The notes under the pieces: model-generated
What the model was told of the DNA's origin: nothing
What the model saw: only the letters and a program-made list of their open reading frames with translations
The model's database searches: none
Shown here: positions 36,701-48,940 of the stretch, piece after piece
Layout of the letters: every line of letters starts with the position of its first letter
Position numbering within the stretch: position 1 is the stretch's first letter
Position numbers and translations under genes: made by a program
DNA from: Castor canadensis
Taxonomy: Eukaryota; Chordata; Mammalia; Rodentia; Castoridae
DNA: 64,000 bases
Direction of reading: 5' to 3'
Assembly (NCBI RefSeq): GCF_047511655.1
Contig: NC_133390.1
Span: 96,045,583-96,109,582 of the forward strand

Positions 36701-37464
36701 CTAAACTGAAGAGACCACCCACACAGTGGGAGAAAATATTTACCAGCTATACATCAGACAAAGGACTGATAACCAGAATATTCAGGGAACTTAAGAAACT
36801 AAACTCTCCCAAAATCAGTGAACCAATAAAGAAATGGGCAGATGAAGTAAACAGAACTTTCTCAAAAGAAGAAATTCAAATGACCAGAAAAAACACTCAC
36901 CATCTCTAGCCTTAAAGGAAATGCAAATCAAAACCACACTAAGATTCTACCTCACCCCTGTTAGAATAGCCATCATCAAAAACACCACCAACAAAAGGTG
37001 TTGGTGAAGATGTGGAGAAAAAGGAACCCTGGTACACTGCTGGTGGGAATACAAGCTAGTGAAACCACTCTGAACAAAAATTTAGAGGCTTCTTTAAAAT
37101 CTAAACATAAAATCTGCCATATGATCCAGCAATCCCACTCCTGGGGATATACCCAAAGGAATGCAACACAGGTTATTCCAAAGGAATGCAACACAGGTTA
37201 TTCCAAAGGCACCTGCACACCCATGTTTATTGCAGGGCTATTCACAATAGCCAAGTTATGGAAACAGCCAAGATGCCCCACTACTGATGAATGGATCAAG
37301 AAAATGTGGTACTTATACAAATGGAATTTTACTCAGCCATGAAGAAGAATGAAATCTTATCATTTGCAAGTAAATGGATGGAACTGGAGAACATCATTCT
37401 GAGCGAGGTTAGCCAGGCTCAGAAGACCAAAAATCGTATGTTTTCCCTCATATGCGGACTTTAG
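33703..37464 (+). pseudogene. L1 ORF2 remnant (endonuclease and reverse transcriptase)
   Basis: The decayed frame is equivalent to about 1,250 codons, near the usual L1 ORF2 length. The endonuclease part shows MTGITTYLSILTLNANGLNS at the start and GDFN at 34131-34142. The usual SDH signature reads SNH (Asn codon at 34383-34385), removing a catalytic Asp. The reverse transcriptase part shows SPGHDGF at 35092-35112 and the FADDM catalytic motif at 35781-35795. Similarity continues to the end (FSLICGL, stop at 37462-37464). Breaks include a stop near 33972, stops near 34194, frame changes near 34769, 35150-35400 (a run of seven G at 35396) and 35846, and a 25-bp tandem duplication at 37155-37204. 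Confidence 0.9.
37155..37204. repeat. 25-bp tandem duplication in L1 ORF2
   Basis: Two identical copies of a 25-bp unit beginning aaaggaatgcaac lie head to tail at 37155-37179 and 37180-37204. The length is not a multiple of three, so it shifts the ORF2 frame. Confidence 0.93.
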
Positions 37465-37890
37465 ATCTAGGGCAAATACAGCAATGTTGTTGGACTTGGG
37501 TCACATGAGAAGGGGAGAGCACATACGGGAGGTATGGGGATAGGTAGAAAACTCAAAACATGAAAGTGTTTGATGTTCCCACTCCAGAGGAACTAATACA
37601 GAAACCTTAAAGTGACAGAGGTCAACACAGAAGGGGATCAGGAACCAGTGTAAAGATCACTTAGAAATGAATCAACTTGGGTTGTAAACATTTGCATATG
37701 GAAGCAATGTTAGGAATCTCTCTGTATAGCTATCCTTAACTAGAAAAAAAATTTGTCTTATTATGCTTATGTCTTCTCTTCAACAAAATCAGAGATAAGG
37801 GCAGAACAGGTTCTGCCTGGAAGCGGGGGTGGGGGAACAGAAATGACCCAAATAATATATGCACATGTGAATAAATGAATAAAAAAAAAA
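37465..37890 (+). mobile_element. L1 3' UTR and A-tail
   Basis: This non-coding tail contains a G-rich stretch (gcgggggtggggg near 37825), as in many L1 3' UTRs, then AATAAA at 37870 and an A-run to 37890. It ends at the right target-site duplication. Confidence 0.85.
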
Positions 37891-37905
37891 AGAAATACCC
37901 AGATT
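37891..37905. repeat. L1 target-site duplication, right copy
   Basis: agaaatacccagatt follows directly after the A-tail and differs from the left copy at one position (T/C). Confidence 0.88.
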
Positions 37906-38419
37906 AAGTTCAATCTCTCCCAGAATATTAATCTATTGTATCATTTTGTGGGTAGCATGTGGTGGCAAAGTTCTATTAATTGTGGATGGTTCTCTTTGCT
38001 AAATTTTGTTGAAAGTGCAACTTTTACTCTCTGATATAAGCCACTTATTTCAAATAGAAATATAACTTGATTCCTACTGCTACATATTTAATCTAGCATA
38101 TGGAATATAAAGATGTCAATATGACTCAGTCAACCTGATACCCACTTGGAATTTTCTCTGACTGGTGGCAATGATTGACAGGATATTTTTCTTCTATGAC
38201 ATCAGGAGCCCAGTGCTGAACTTCAAGTATGAATTGCCTCGGGTAATACTGAAAAAAATGAAATTTATAGGTAGATAACAAATATATAGGTAGTTTTTTA
38301 CATTATTTTTATTTATTCGTCTCTAACAGGTCAGGGAGAAAAGAAACTAGTCTTCATTTTCATACCCAGCAAAAACTTAATAATTGTCAATCATTGTCCT
38401 GAAATTGCTTAAATTCGAT

Positions 38420-38585
38420 TACTAGTTCATAGTATGTGTCAGCACTTTGTTTACCACACCTGTTTCATCCTTAGGACAATCTAAATAAGACGATTATTAG
38501 CCCTGTTTCACAGATGAGGAAATAAGATGACCTTACCAGCAAGTAGCAGAGGTACGGCTTGCATCTAGTCCTGTTGGTATCAAAA
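38420..38585 (-). mobile_element. MIR
   Basis: agtatgtgtcagcactttgt, tagccctgtttcacagatga, cagcaagtagcagaggtacg: inverted MIR order. Confidence 0.75.
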
Positions 38586-39954
38586 ACAAGTTAACTATAA
38601 TCACTGTGCAGCAATGCTTATTTAACAGTGAAGCCCTTTTTCAAATAAAATCTTATGTAGAACCATGAGTGGATACTCAAAATATTTTCAACATTGACAA
38701 GCCACTGAACACCCACAAAAATGAATTTGAATAGATTCCCACAGCCAACTACTGACTATAAGTTCAATGGATTTAGAAGGATAAAACAGAGCTGTTGTGA
38801 AGTCCACATCTCACCTCTGTGGCTGCCTTCACACCCTTTTGAAGAGGTCCTTCCCTCTCCATTTCTTCTTCCAGTCCTTACCCAAAGAAACTGACATTTG
38901 ATAGTAAAAGAAAAACTCTCATAAAGCCTCATACTATGTGTGTTAACCCACGATCTTATAGAAGAGTTTGTATGCTTCATATTTTTGCTCTCTATGAGTA
39001 AATAGAAACAAAGATATAAATTAATCCAAGCCCCTTTAAAAATTTTTGACCAGATCTTATTCTACTTTTTCTGGTATCATTTGATAGGGAAACCTTTCCT
39101 TGTACATTTCCACATACACCTGCTGAGAAATAAATGTCTGCCTTTTATGGTCATTTACTGAATGTTCATAACTATGTACTTGAAATTGCCTTTAAATCAA
39201 AATTACTTGCATTTTTAAAGCATTATATAGACAGTATAATATCCAAACGTGGGTTTGGCTTTAAATATTTATGATTAATTTATTTAAATAGTTACTAAGC
39301 AAACCACCACTTGGCTGTTGTTCTTACAGTGAGAAATGAAAGTACAGAGCAAAGACAAGCCTAGCAGTTATGAAAATTCATGTATTTGAGCCTCAATGCA
39401 TCAGTGATTGAGTCAGGTTGCACTTGACTTTTTTTTTTCAGTGCTGGCTTTTTTTTTTTTTTTTAACGTGGTGGCTTCCTGCATAGAGGAAACACAACTA
39501 AAATAAACGTTATAAGAACACAAGCCAAACAGGGAGTTGAATTGGGTAGGAGCAAAGAGGGTAGGATAGGAAAGAGGAAGATAGAGCATATCAGAAAGCT
39601 TGTTCTGTGCTCCATGGTGCTCTAAATGAGCACAAAGTGATATTCTGTGCTTACTAGCTTACTAGATAAGCTAAAGTAAAGAGAGAAATGTAATTTATTT
39701 AGCTAGATTTTGTTTACTAACTTAGAAGAATTTTGATCCATGAGAAGAGAGGCTTTTTTAAAAGCATGCTATATATGAAAGCAATAATTCCATTTTGGTC
39801 TCCAGTATATACTTCTGCAAATTTACCTTATAAGTACTTGGGCATTTGCATAATGAGTATGATTTTAATTCTTATTGCACCATTGCACACAAAATATGTC
39901 TTGGAATTTTTTTATTTTCCAATTCGATGTCATTCAAAAAACTATGTCACGTAT

Positions 39955-40050
39955 CTGACCCGTGTCAGATACTGTGTAAGGCTCTGGGAATGTGATCCAA
40001 AACAGTCTCATTCTCTCCCTTCATGACAAATGTACTTTAGGAACAAAAAC
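39955..40050 (+). mobile_element. L2/MIR-like ancient fragment
   Basis: cgtgtcagatactgtgtaag, ctctgggaatgtgatccaaa, tctctcccttcatgacaaat: same style as the fragment at 22295. Confidence 0.45.
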
Positions 40051-40639
40051 GCAATAAAAACAAAATGTGATATGTGTTTCAACAAAGGAAGAATGAAGTG
40101 CTTTGAATACGTGACATTCAAGAGTCGAGACCTGTGGTTCCCATTTTTTTTTTTTAGTTAATGAATCTAAATTTTTTTAAATGGGGATCAACACAGGATG
40201 CTCTCATTTTATTAGCAAAGAAAGACACTTTAAAAAGAAAAAAAGGACTACTATCTTCTAACAGCATCATTTAATTTAAAGGACATTTTGCATTTAAAAG
40301 GTAGTAGGAACATAGTCTTAGAATCAGGAACAAACAATCATCCCCCCAAAATCTGTCCATCTTAACCCCTCCCACACATACACATGATGTGGAAGCTACA
40401 GAAAATTACAACAAAATCTTGTTCTAATTGTACTTGTGGAATGTACTGTAAAGAGAAAATACAGTCAATGGCAGAGAATATAGAAGAGAAGTACTTCAGA
40501 AAGAGAGGACAGGAATTTTCCTCAGAAAAGGCAGACCATTTAACGTGAAGCCCAAGGGAAGAGCATAAAACAGATAAGCAGTAAAGGAAACAAACAAGAC
40601 CTTTCCTGTTCAAAATGTTTAATACTTACCCTCTGCATT

Positions 40640-41108
40640 TGTTTTCTATGATGGTTGTAAATTATCCAAACTTGGTAGCTTAACCAACATAATTTATTAT
40701 CTTACAGTACAAAATGTGTCTCACTGGACTAAAATCAAGGTGTCTGCAGAGTAATTCCTTGTGTAGGCTCTGGGGAGAATCTGTTTCCTTGCCTTTTCCA
40801 GCTTCTGGATACTATCTCTGTTCATTGGTCCTGGCCTCTTTGCCAATCTTTAAAGCAGGCAGTGTAGCATCTGCAAATCTCTCCCCTGACTCTTCTGCCT
40901 CTTTCTTCCATATTCAAAGAACCCTTGTGATTTATATTAGGCCCACTTAGAAAAATCTAGAATAATCTCCTTATCTTAAAATCAACAAATTAACAACCTT
41001 AATTTCATTTGCAACTATAATTTCCCCTTGCCGTGTTGCATACCATAGTCACAGGTTCCAGGGAGTAAGATGAGGATGTGTTTGGGGGTCATTATTCTGT
41101 CTACTACA
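40640..41108 (-). mobile_element. MLT1-type LTR, antisense
   Basis: The + strand reads as the reverse complement of an MLT1 LTR. Landmarks are tggtagcttaaccaacat at 40673, cactggactaaaatcaaggt at 40723, tttccttgccttttccagct at 40785, acccttgtgatttatattag at 40921, and cattattctgtctactaca at the end. Length (469 bp) and TG...CA ends fit a complete solo LTR. There is no clear target-site duplication. Confidence 0.85.
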
Positions 41109-42779
41109 TGCTCTGACTAATGGAAAACACTGTGTATGTTAAATTCCTTCCTTCTTAACTACTGGCTTCCTGAGAGTTGTGAAATTATGAGATAATACTT
41201 CACTTGCAAGCTAAGAAGGTAGCCAGTCAAAATTCTTGGGTGTTAGTAGAAAACGTGAGGCTCCTTGTCATAGACAAAGGCCTTGATTACTGACGACAAG
41301 CAGCATGAGCATCAGCACATTGGCACCAATCAGTTTCCCTCAACCCCAAATCCAGTGAGGGTTATGTCGATGAGGTTCAGTGGATTGTAGTACAGAAGAA
41401 GGACCTCAAGCTTAGGGAACCTGAATCCTTTAAAATGGCAGTGAGAATGCCTGCCCTTTTTTCCAGAGTGAAACACCACTTGTCTCTCCAAGGTTGATCA
41501 CCACACAAACATCCTTAACAAGATAATCCAGAACCAAGGGTGGTTACTGCCTCGCTGGAAAGACATACAAAAACTAGACGCCCATGGAAAAGTACACAGC
41601 ACCTATATTTAATAACGTGGTCTATAGTTTCTCACATTAGAAGCTAGATTTTTTTTAAATCAGTTGGTTTTCTATCAAAACATTTGATTTCAACTTGATT
41701 ATTACATTCATCCTCTATTTATTTGTACATTTATATATTTTGTTTAAACATCCTTCTAGCACCTAAAAAGTCATTACTTTTCCTTGTTACTGTCTTATCA
41801 TCAGATGATTTTACATAAAAATATGTTGAGTCTTTGGCTACTTTAATAAACCAATGACTAATGCAAAAGACAACTTGACCTAAGGTCATATGAGGAAATA
41901 AATATCAGCAAATTTACTAATTAAGATCCTGATACAGGCAGGTAATTATGAAGAAAAACCAGGTGCCAATATTACCTTGATGTGAAATGTCACGAAGAAG
42001 TGGAAAGTAGACAAATTTATTTCCACATATTAAACCTAAACCCACTGGCACAGCAAGTTGTGTCTGCAGGTGAGAAAGACCGAATCAAGTAAGAAAATGA
42101 TTACGTCTAACATGATAAGTACCAACATGGATGAATTTGTTAATGGGCCTAGTTCTTTGTTTACTGACATTCTAAATTAAAGCTAAAAAACTTACATATG
42201 TTTCTAGTTTGAAGAGTAAGGATTACAAGGAAAATAAGCTATCTAATGACAAAAAGGAACTAGATCAAAAAAAGGAAATACATAAAAAGGGCTGTATACT
42301 ATGCTGTTTGTGCAGAAGTGATGGTAGTAGATGCGTATCAATAAGACATATTCTCTAAGCAACATTTTTTCCAGAAGCAGTAATATATGGGGTGAATTGT
42401 CAGTGTCTTCCCACTTAATTGTTCTAAGACAAACATTAAGATGTCAGACAAAGGAAAAGATGACAGTCCTTGTTCAAAAAAGAGATCTGCACAGGAGCCA
42501 ACTAAACTGTTACATACTGTATGTGTAAAATGATAACATACAGTCTCACCACTCATTAACTGTTGGTCCTGTTAATGGTTCAGAAAAACTGGAGTAAGTC
42601 ACCATCCCCACTTTCACATCTTTGTACTGTAATGGATCATTGAACCTACGTTAAATTTATCGATTTGAATATGCTGACAAAAGAAGCACTTAGGAGTTGC
42701 CAAGGGGCATGACAAGCTGCAGCAGCTTTCCTTGATGAGTAAAATGCTCCAGCAATTCAATGGAAGGCATTTATGAATT

Positions 42780-42980
42780 GCCATCAGAAAACCTGCATTT
42801 CAGTCTAGCTCCTCCCCATCTGATCTTTGGGAGTGCTAAGCTTCAATTTCCTCATTTGCAAAGAAAGGTTGGGAATGTGTTACCCTGCCTCTGATCTTAA
42901 GGTTATGTGATGCAGAGTTTGTGCAAGCACCAAAGTCACAAATGTAAGGCTCCTTGAGGGGGTTCTTCAGTACCTGTTAA
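42780..42980 (+). mobile_element. MIR, diverged
   Basis: catttcagtctagctcctcc, cttcaatttcctcatttgca, then ccttaaggttatgtgatg-like text near 42895: sense MIR order. Confidence 0.55.
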
Positions 42981-44009
42981 AAGTGGGCTTTCAGTAAATA
43001 CAAGCAGTATAGAGTCCTCCCAGTTGAAAAGGAGTGTGATTGCAGTCTACAATTTATGACCTGCTCAAGTCAGAAATCTCGTAGCAAGTCTCAGAATCCC
43101 AGACAGGCCTGTTGCCAGGCTTTCCAGAAAGGGCTGCATATGCTGAGTCTAGGAGGAGCCGTGCTTCTGCACTATGTGGGTATCATCCCTTTCTCTCCTG
43201 CCTGATGTCCTACTCCCTTTCCTCTTGCTTATCACCAAGGGCCCTTCTCACTCCCAATCCTAGCAAGGCTGCCTGACTGCAACCATGTCTTCCAATCTTT
43301 CACAGTCCTGACAGAAACTACCACTACCATTTCCTTGAGTTCCTCAAGTCAAAGACTCTCCTCTCAAGGCCTTCACTGGCTTGTTTTCCAGCAGAAACTA
43401 ATGAACCCTTATCTTTGTTTTCACTGACTGCTGTCACTGACACAGGCAATCATGAGCTCATCTCAGCTGTTAACTCCTTGCAATCACTGCCTCATCTTAG
43501 GCCTCTCAGTTCATTCCTGAAGCCTCCTTCTAGCTACTCATTTCCTCAGATAGGAACACTTCAGCAGTGCAGCTGAGATAAAGTTGGAAGGACCATCTGA
43601 TGTGACCTCCTGCCTCTGAAGAAGAAAGTGCCACACGACATGCATGTCTTCATACCACACTGTCTCCTCTACGTTCCTTTCACAACCTGAAGTGAACTAT
43701 TACTTTCAAAGTAAGTTCTTCCTCATGTCCAAACCAGTTGTTTATGGGTGTATTTTGAGCTGATTTTTTCTTCTGTGATCTTCTCTATAGAATTTGTCTT
43801 TTATTTGGTCATTAGAAATAGGAAAAAAAAAGATTCTATTCGTGACTGAAAAAAAAAAAAATAGTAATCACAAGGTCCAAGTCACCTGCTCCAGCTGCAC
43901 ATCTGCTGTACATCACCACGAGTGGATCATGCAGCCTGAAAGGGAATTGTTTCATCCCAGAGTGGGTGATCTCTTCATCTACGAACAGTTTTGACCCAGA
44001 GAAATGTTT

Positions 44010-44160
44010 GATTCTCTGGTCACACTCCTGCCATCCAGATGTCATAATAGCTTCTGTAGTCAGTACCATGGTCACTGCTTCCCAAGATCCTAGCACATGC
44101 TCCTCCAATGCAGTAGGCTCACAAGAAACATTTGTTGAGTGAATGAATGAATAAGAATGC
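44010..44160 (+). mobile_element. L2-like 3' end
   Basis: atcctagcacatgctcctcc followed by aaacatttgttgagtgaatg and aatgaataa resembles the 3' terminus of L2 elements. Confidence 0.6.
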
Positions 44161-44469
44161 ATGCATTCTCTTGCTGTGTCCTAGGACATCTATGAAATAT
44201 AACTTGGGTCTTTTGCAGGCTAGAAGTCCATATTTCCTTTACTCATTTCTCATAAGGGAAGTTTCAAGTTTCCCTTCCTCTGTTTCCTTCAAATACATCT
44301 AAATACATCCAGGTAAATATTAAAAATATGAAATTCACATTTTATGTATACAATGTATATAATCACATGTATGTATAAAATTTAGTCAATCTACTTTTCT
44401 AAAAAAAGTTACATCAAAGTTTAGAGCATGAGTAAACAAAAAACTAAGAGCAATCTACTGTAGCTAAAT

Positions 44470-44920
44470 GTTCTTATTTATTTTTTTAAGTTGATTTTTA
44501 TTTTTGTTCAGAGACTTTATTAACATTAAACAATTTTAAAGGAAAAATTTGAGCCATAATTCTACACTGTACTACAACTGTTAATATTTTTTCTATTTTT
44601 ACCCAACTTGTCCACATATAAAATAACTTTAAATCATTGTAATGACCTATCCCTTGCACTTTACTTTTTTAATTTAAAATTATGCTGGACATACTTTGCA
44701 TGTTTTCATTAATCTTTTTTATAATTTCATAGACCTGATAGTACTCTATCAGTTCCCCAATTATTGTGCAACTTAAAATGTCTCCAGTTTTCTCTCATAG
44801 AAAATGTTATGAGGAATATTAACAAATATATAGATGTTATTCCTTTATATGTTGCCATATTTTTAAGCCTTCCTTTCTCTCTATTATCATTTTAAAGGAT
44901 TTTTCAATTTCAATGTGGAT
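44470..44920 (-). mobile_element. Possible old L1 fragment, antisense
   Basis: The order tactctatcagttccccaat, then tctccagttttctctcatag, then aaatgttatgaggaatatta is like an inverted, very old L1 3' region. The similarity is weak and could be chance in AT-rich DNA. Confidence 0.35.
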
Positions 44921-46582
44921 GATTTGTTAATATGTATGCTTTTATTTCCAGTTTTACATCAGTACAGTAAAGGAAAGCTTATAAAACCAACTTTAATTAA
45001 AATTATTCATAAAGCCCTAAAACATCATGATTTTTATAAATGTGTATTTTAAAAGATAAAATCTCAATTAAAAATGACTATTATTTCTTTTATTTGTGAA
45101 TATAAATAACAAATGACACCGAGCTCTGTGCTAGGAACTTGTGATATGAGAGCGAGCAAGGTGGATCCTTGGCCATGTGTGATTTAAAGTCTAAGAGGAA
45201 AGGTATGAAAATAAACTGTTAACTGTTATGACTGGGCAACCAGAGACACTACTACTTTTAGACCCAGACAGAAAAGGCCCTTGCCCTTCGCCCTGGGTTT
45301 CAGAAAACCACTCTGTGGCCCCTCCCTTTGAGCTGTGTCCCTCTTTACCAGACCAAGTCAGGGAGGCATGGGTGAAGCCTCCAGGACACACCCACCTGCA
45401 GCTCCTACTAGACCAACTTCTGGGTACCAGGGGTACCAGACCTCCCTGCTCGGGCAGTTCAGACCCACTCCCGCGCCAGAGCAGGCCTCTCTGAATGTTG
45501 TCCTTGCTGCTCATGGGGCCACATTTTGGAACGACAGGGGAAGTTATAAACAAGTTTTACATGTGTGGTCTTTATTGTTCATTGTCTATACACATGAAGG
45601 ACGGAGAAGCCCCTCCTTGAAGTTGTAGGTGGAGGCAGGAATGGGAAGGGAAGGGTGCGTGAACACAGACTGAGGACAAGGGGCTGGAACTCACTTCTAC
45701 CAACAGTCGTGTTTCTGCACAAAACTAGGGATCCTGAGAAATCTTAATTTGAACCTAGTCTTCCAGGTGGTTTTTGAGGATATATTTGTCAAGGTAGGAG
45801 GATGGAACATATTTTATTTAATGGTTTGTTAGCTTGATTTGTAGCTTTAAAATATTTAGGCATATGGGATGTGGGCCTTCATTTGTATTCATGCTTCAAG
45901 CCCTGCAATTGTTGGGGTAGGCCTGGTACAAGGTACAAAAAGGATGTCTAGCAAGGAGATCTAAATTGAAATAGGAGAACCATAGAAGACACCTGAAAGT
46001 CATGTTTCAGTAGATAGGTTTAACCATAAGATACTCTACTCATGTATCTACCACACTTACAAAGAAAGAAATGTCATGTGCTCATCTTCATAAATGTCAT
46101 AAGTGCATTTGTTAAAATCGAAGCAACAGTTGCATCCGAATTAACTTAATATTCTAGAATAACAACATCATTACTATAAACAGTGATATCTATATATAAG
46201 CCTGAATAATGAGATCATGCTTAAGTGATAAATATTGGCAGTTCACTTTAAATTTAACCAAAGACAAGGATGCAATCATCTTTAGATTATTTTAAATGCT
46301 TCCTGATTTTCTAGCCAGTCTGCTTTTACGGATGTTAATTTCTTTTTTTCTTTTCTGGTGGTTTGTTAAGTGGTTTTAAGTGAGAAGACCTATGTTTACA
46401 TTAGTTCTACCACTTTTTTACCTTGTTCTGGTCTGTCGTCATCATTGTTGCTAGTTTATATTCCCTTTTTAAGATGTAAGTTCCATAAAATTGCCCCATA
46501 CTTTGTAAAATGCACTTTTATTTATCTCAGATTTTCTTCTTTCAAGATTCCATGGGAGCCTCCATTTTGATCATTATGATTT

Positions 46583-46661
46583 TGTATTTGTTTGGTCAAC
46601 CACTGCTGGGAACGGGTGTTTAAGCAGGCGCTCTATTGCTTGAGCCACTCGACCATCTCTG
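46583..46661 (-). mobile_element. Diverged tRNA-derived SINE, antisense
   Basis: gctctattgcttgagccact at about 46630 is the reversed A-box half of the local SINE. The B-box half is poorly preserved. Confidence 0.55.
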
Positions 46662-46970
46662 GGAGGGTGTTTAGACCAAGAAGCAACTCATTATTCTCCC
46701 AAACAGTTCCTGTGTCTCAGTTATTAATCTAGATCAGCTGGAGGCAACTAGATTTCCTCACACCCTCCAGTATTAACATATAAACAAAAACTTACATACA
46801 AAAGAGAGTGGTGGTAGAAATTTTGGTCCGGCTTACTATGACGAACAAGCAGTTAATCTAATATAAACAAGTTATGTGGCATTTTTAATTTGAGTAAGAA
46901 TACACATCTATTTTAAAGTTGTTTGCCTGGTCACTGCCAGGCATCTGTTAGGTACTATGTGTGCAGAATC

Positions 46971-46996
46971 TTTTCTCTTTCTCTCTCTCTCTCTCT
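46971..46996. repeat. (CT)n short run
   Basis: A CT-rich run of about 26 bp ending ctctctctctctctctaaa. Confidence 0.9.
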
Positions 46997-48190
46997 AAAT
47001 TCCCAGGTAAGATTTTGATACTTTGACATTAGGGTTCAAAGTGTTTTATTAAACAAAGAACAGGGAATGACAAGTCATCTTTATGAAACAGGAGTTTCAT
47101 AAAGCATTGCTTTCTGGCTCCCTCTCAAATTTCACAATAGAACACTTGAGGTCTGGGATGCTGCCTGCTCTCACAGTACATTTTCAGAAAAAGTATTTCA
47201 TTCCAGGCTTGTTTAAGATATTACCCTTTTTTCCCCCACAATTTAGGACTCATGATAATGTTTTGGATATCAACATATTTATGCATAGCTCTGCTACGTT
47301 AAGTAGAATGCAGGGCTTTCAGATGTGTGCCTTTGCTTTTGGTCCTCCCTACACTTTATAAGTATGTAAATCAAGGAATTCATTCAGAATTTGTTTAGTG
47401 GCACCTCTGTTCACTTAAACTCAAAACCTTGGCAAGATCAGAAAATGTCTAAAACTGATTCTTCCATTAGTCATTAAATATAATTTTGAAAGCAAAATGA
47501 GCTCTGAGGTGACTGTTTTCCATCAAATTCTCCGCAGTGGCTTCCCTGTATGTCTTCCCTGGTCTTCACTTTGCCTTTCCCCCATCACTTCTTTTCTGCC
47601 CATCCCCATTACTTCCCTCCGTTACACCGCATGTCAAGTCTCAGGAAGAACAGCTAAATGACAGGCATAGGACACAGAGATGGCTCCACTTCGCATTCTA
47701 GAGTTTCAACATGAGAAACCCACTTCTGGTTCCTCCACCTCTTGGAAGAATACTACATTTAGCTCTTGCCTGCTTTCTGACTCTATCCAGACTTTGCCTA
47801 GTCCCTAACTACTGGGTCCTCTAAGGCATTTCTCCACTCTTTATGATTCCTCTCTTCCGGAGAGCATGTCAGTGGATTGTGATAAAGGAAGAAGTCTCTT
47901 ACTTTCAGTCAGTGCCAAAATGTAAGGCATGTGGTCTGTCCCTTCCCAGACTTCTGTTCTAGAAAGTCAAGTCTCATATATCCCATACACTGAGCATAAA
48001 TCAAGTAGAAGAAAAATAAAATCATAAATAATTCTGTGACCTAGAGGTAAACATTGTTGGTGTTTTAGGATATGATATGGCACATACTTACGCTAAGTAA
48101 TTACTTATCTAAAATTCTCCTTTTACTAAGCACTATTTGCTAACTCTGAAAACCCTATTGCAGAGCTTATCCCATCATGCTTGTTTTCTT

Positions 48191-48516
48191 TTTATTTATT
48201 TATTTAATTATCGTTGTACTCAGGGTACATTGTCACAGTTACAAAATTTCTTACAATATACCATAGTTGAACTCGCCCCCCCGTATCATTCTCCTTTATC
48301 CTTCCCTACCCCCATTCCTGGAATAGTTTCAACATGTCTCATTTTTCCATCTGTATGCACGTGTATGGAATATTTCCACCATATTCACCATCCTACACCC
48401 TTCCATTATATTCTCCCTCCTCCAACTGGTACCAATGCTCCAGACAGGACCTGTTTAGCCTACCTGTTGTCTGATTTTTGAAAAAAAAATTACAGTTTTT
48501 TTCACTTAAGATAACC
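48191..48516 (-). mobile_element. L1 3'-end fragment, antisense, with target duplication
   Basis: It starts with a T-rich run (the inverted A-tail) and contains acaatataccatagttgaac, ggaatagtttcaacatgtct and gacaggacctgtttagccta. It is bounded by ccatcatgcttgttttctt (48172-48190) and ccatcaagcttgttttcctt (48515-48534), a target duplication of about 19 bp with two differences. Similar fragments occur at 51362 and 60961. I infer a 5'-truncated L1 3' UTR. Confidence 0.75.
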
Positions 48517-48940
48517 ATCAAGCTTGTTTTCCTTTACAGATTCCCTCACTGATAATCTCACATTTGAAAAAATAAAGAACCAGTAAAATAGCATTTGGGG
48601 AATACTTTTCCTCAGTAAATTGATTAACATTTTGCCACCCATGCACTGGGTAGAAAAATTTTGTCTCATTCTTTTATTGATATGCTAATGAAGAAAATGA
48701 GAGTGATTTTAGTTTACATTTTTGTGTCATTGATCGGGAGTTAAAACTTCAATATGTACTAACTGGGAAATCAGTGCATACTAATTATTTTAGTACACTC
48801 TGAGTACTAAGTGGTTTGGAATAGATTTACTTAGATATAAATAAAAGATAAAGTTGCCAGACTAAAATCTTGCAAAGAGGAGTGAGAATAAATTCATGTG
48901 AAAATTTTATAAAGATGTTACCTTCACTTCCACACTAACA

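Larger units (their letters stand above)
31600..37890 (+). mobile_element. Full-length, inactivated L1 (LINE-1) retrotransposon
   Basis: This is a 6.29-kb L1 in the same orientation as SPATA16. All parts are present in order: 5' UTR (31600-32558), ORF1 (32559-33637), a spacer of about 65 bp, ORF2 (33703-37464), 3' UTR (37465-37880) with AATAAA at 37870, and an A-tail. It is bounded by a 15-bp target-site duplication. Both reading frames are broken by several stops and frameshifts, so it cannot move by itself. The near-perfect duplication and complete 5' end suggest a fairly recent, lineage-specific insertion. It lies in an intron, so the host gene is not interrupted. Confidence 0.93.

Noticed and set aside
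39430..39466. Long T-runs that could be an inverted SINE or processed-gene A-tail
   Set aside because: No SINE boxes or coding similarity follow on the + strand side, and no target duplication was found.
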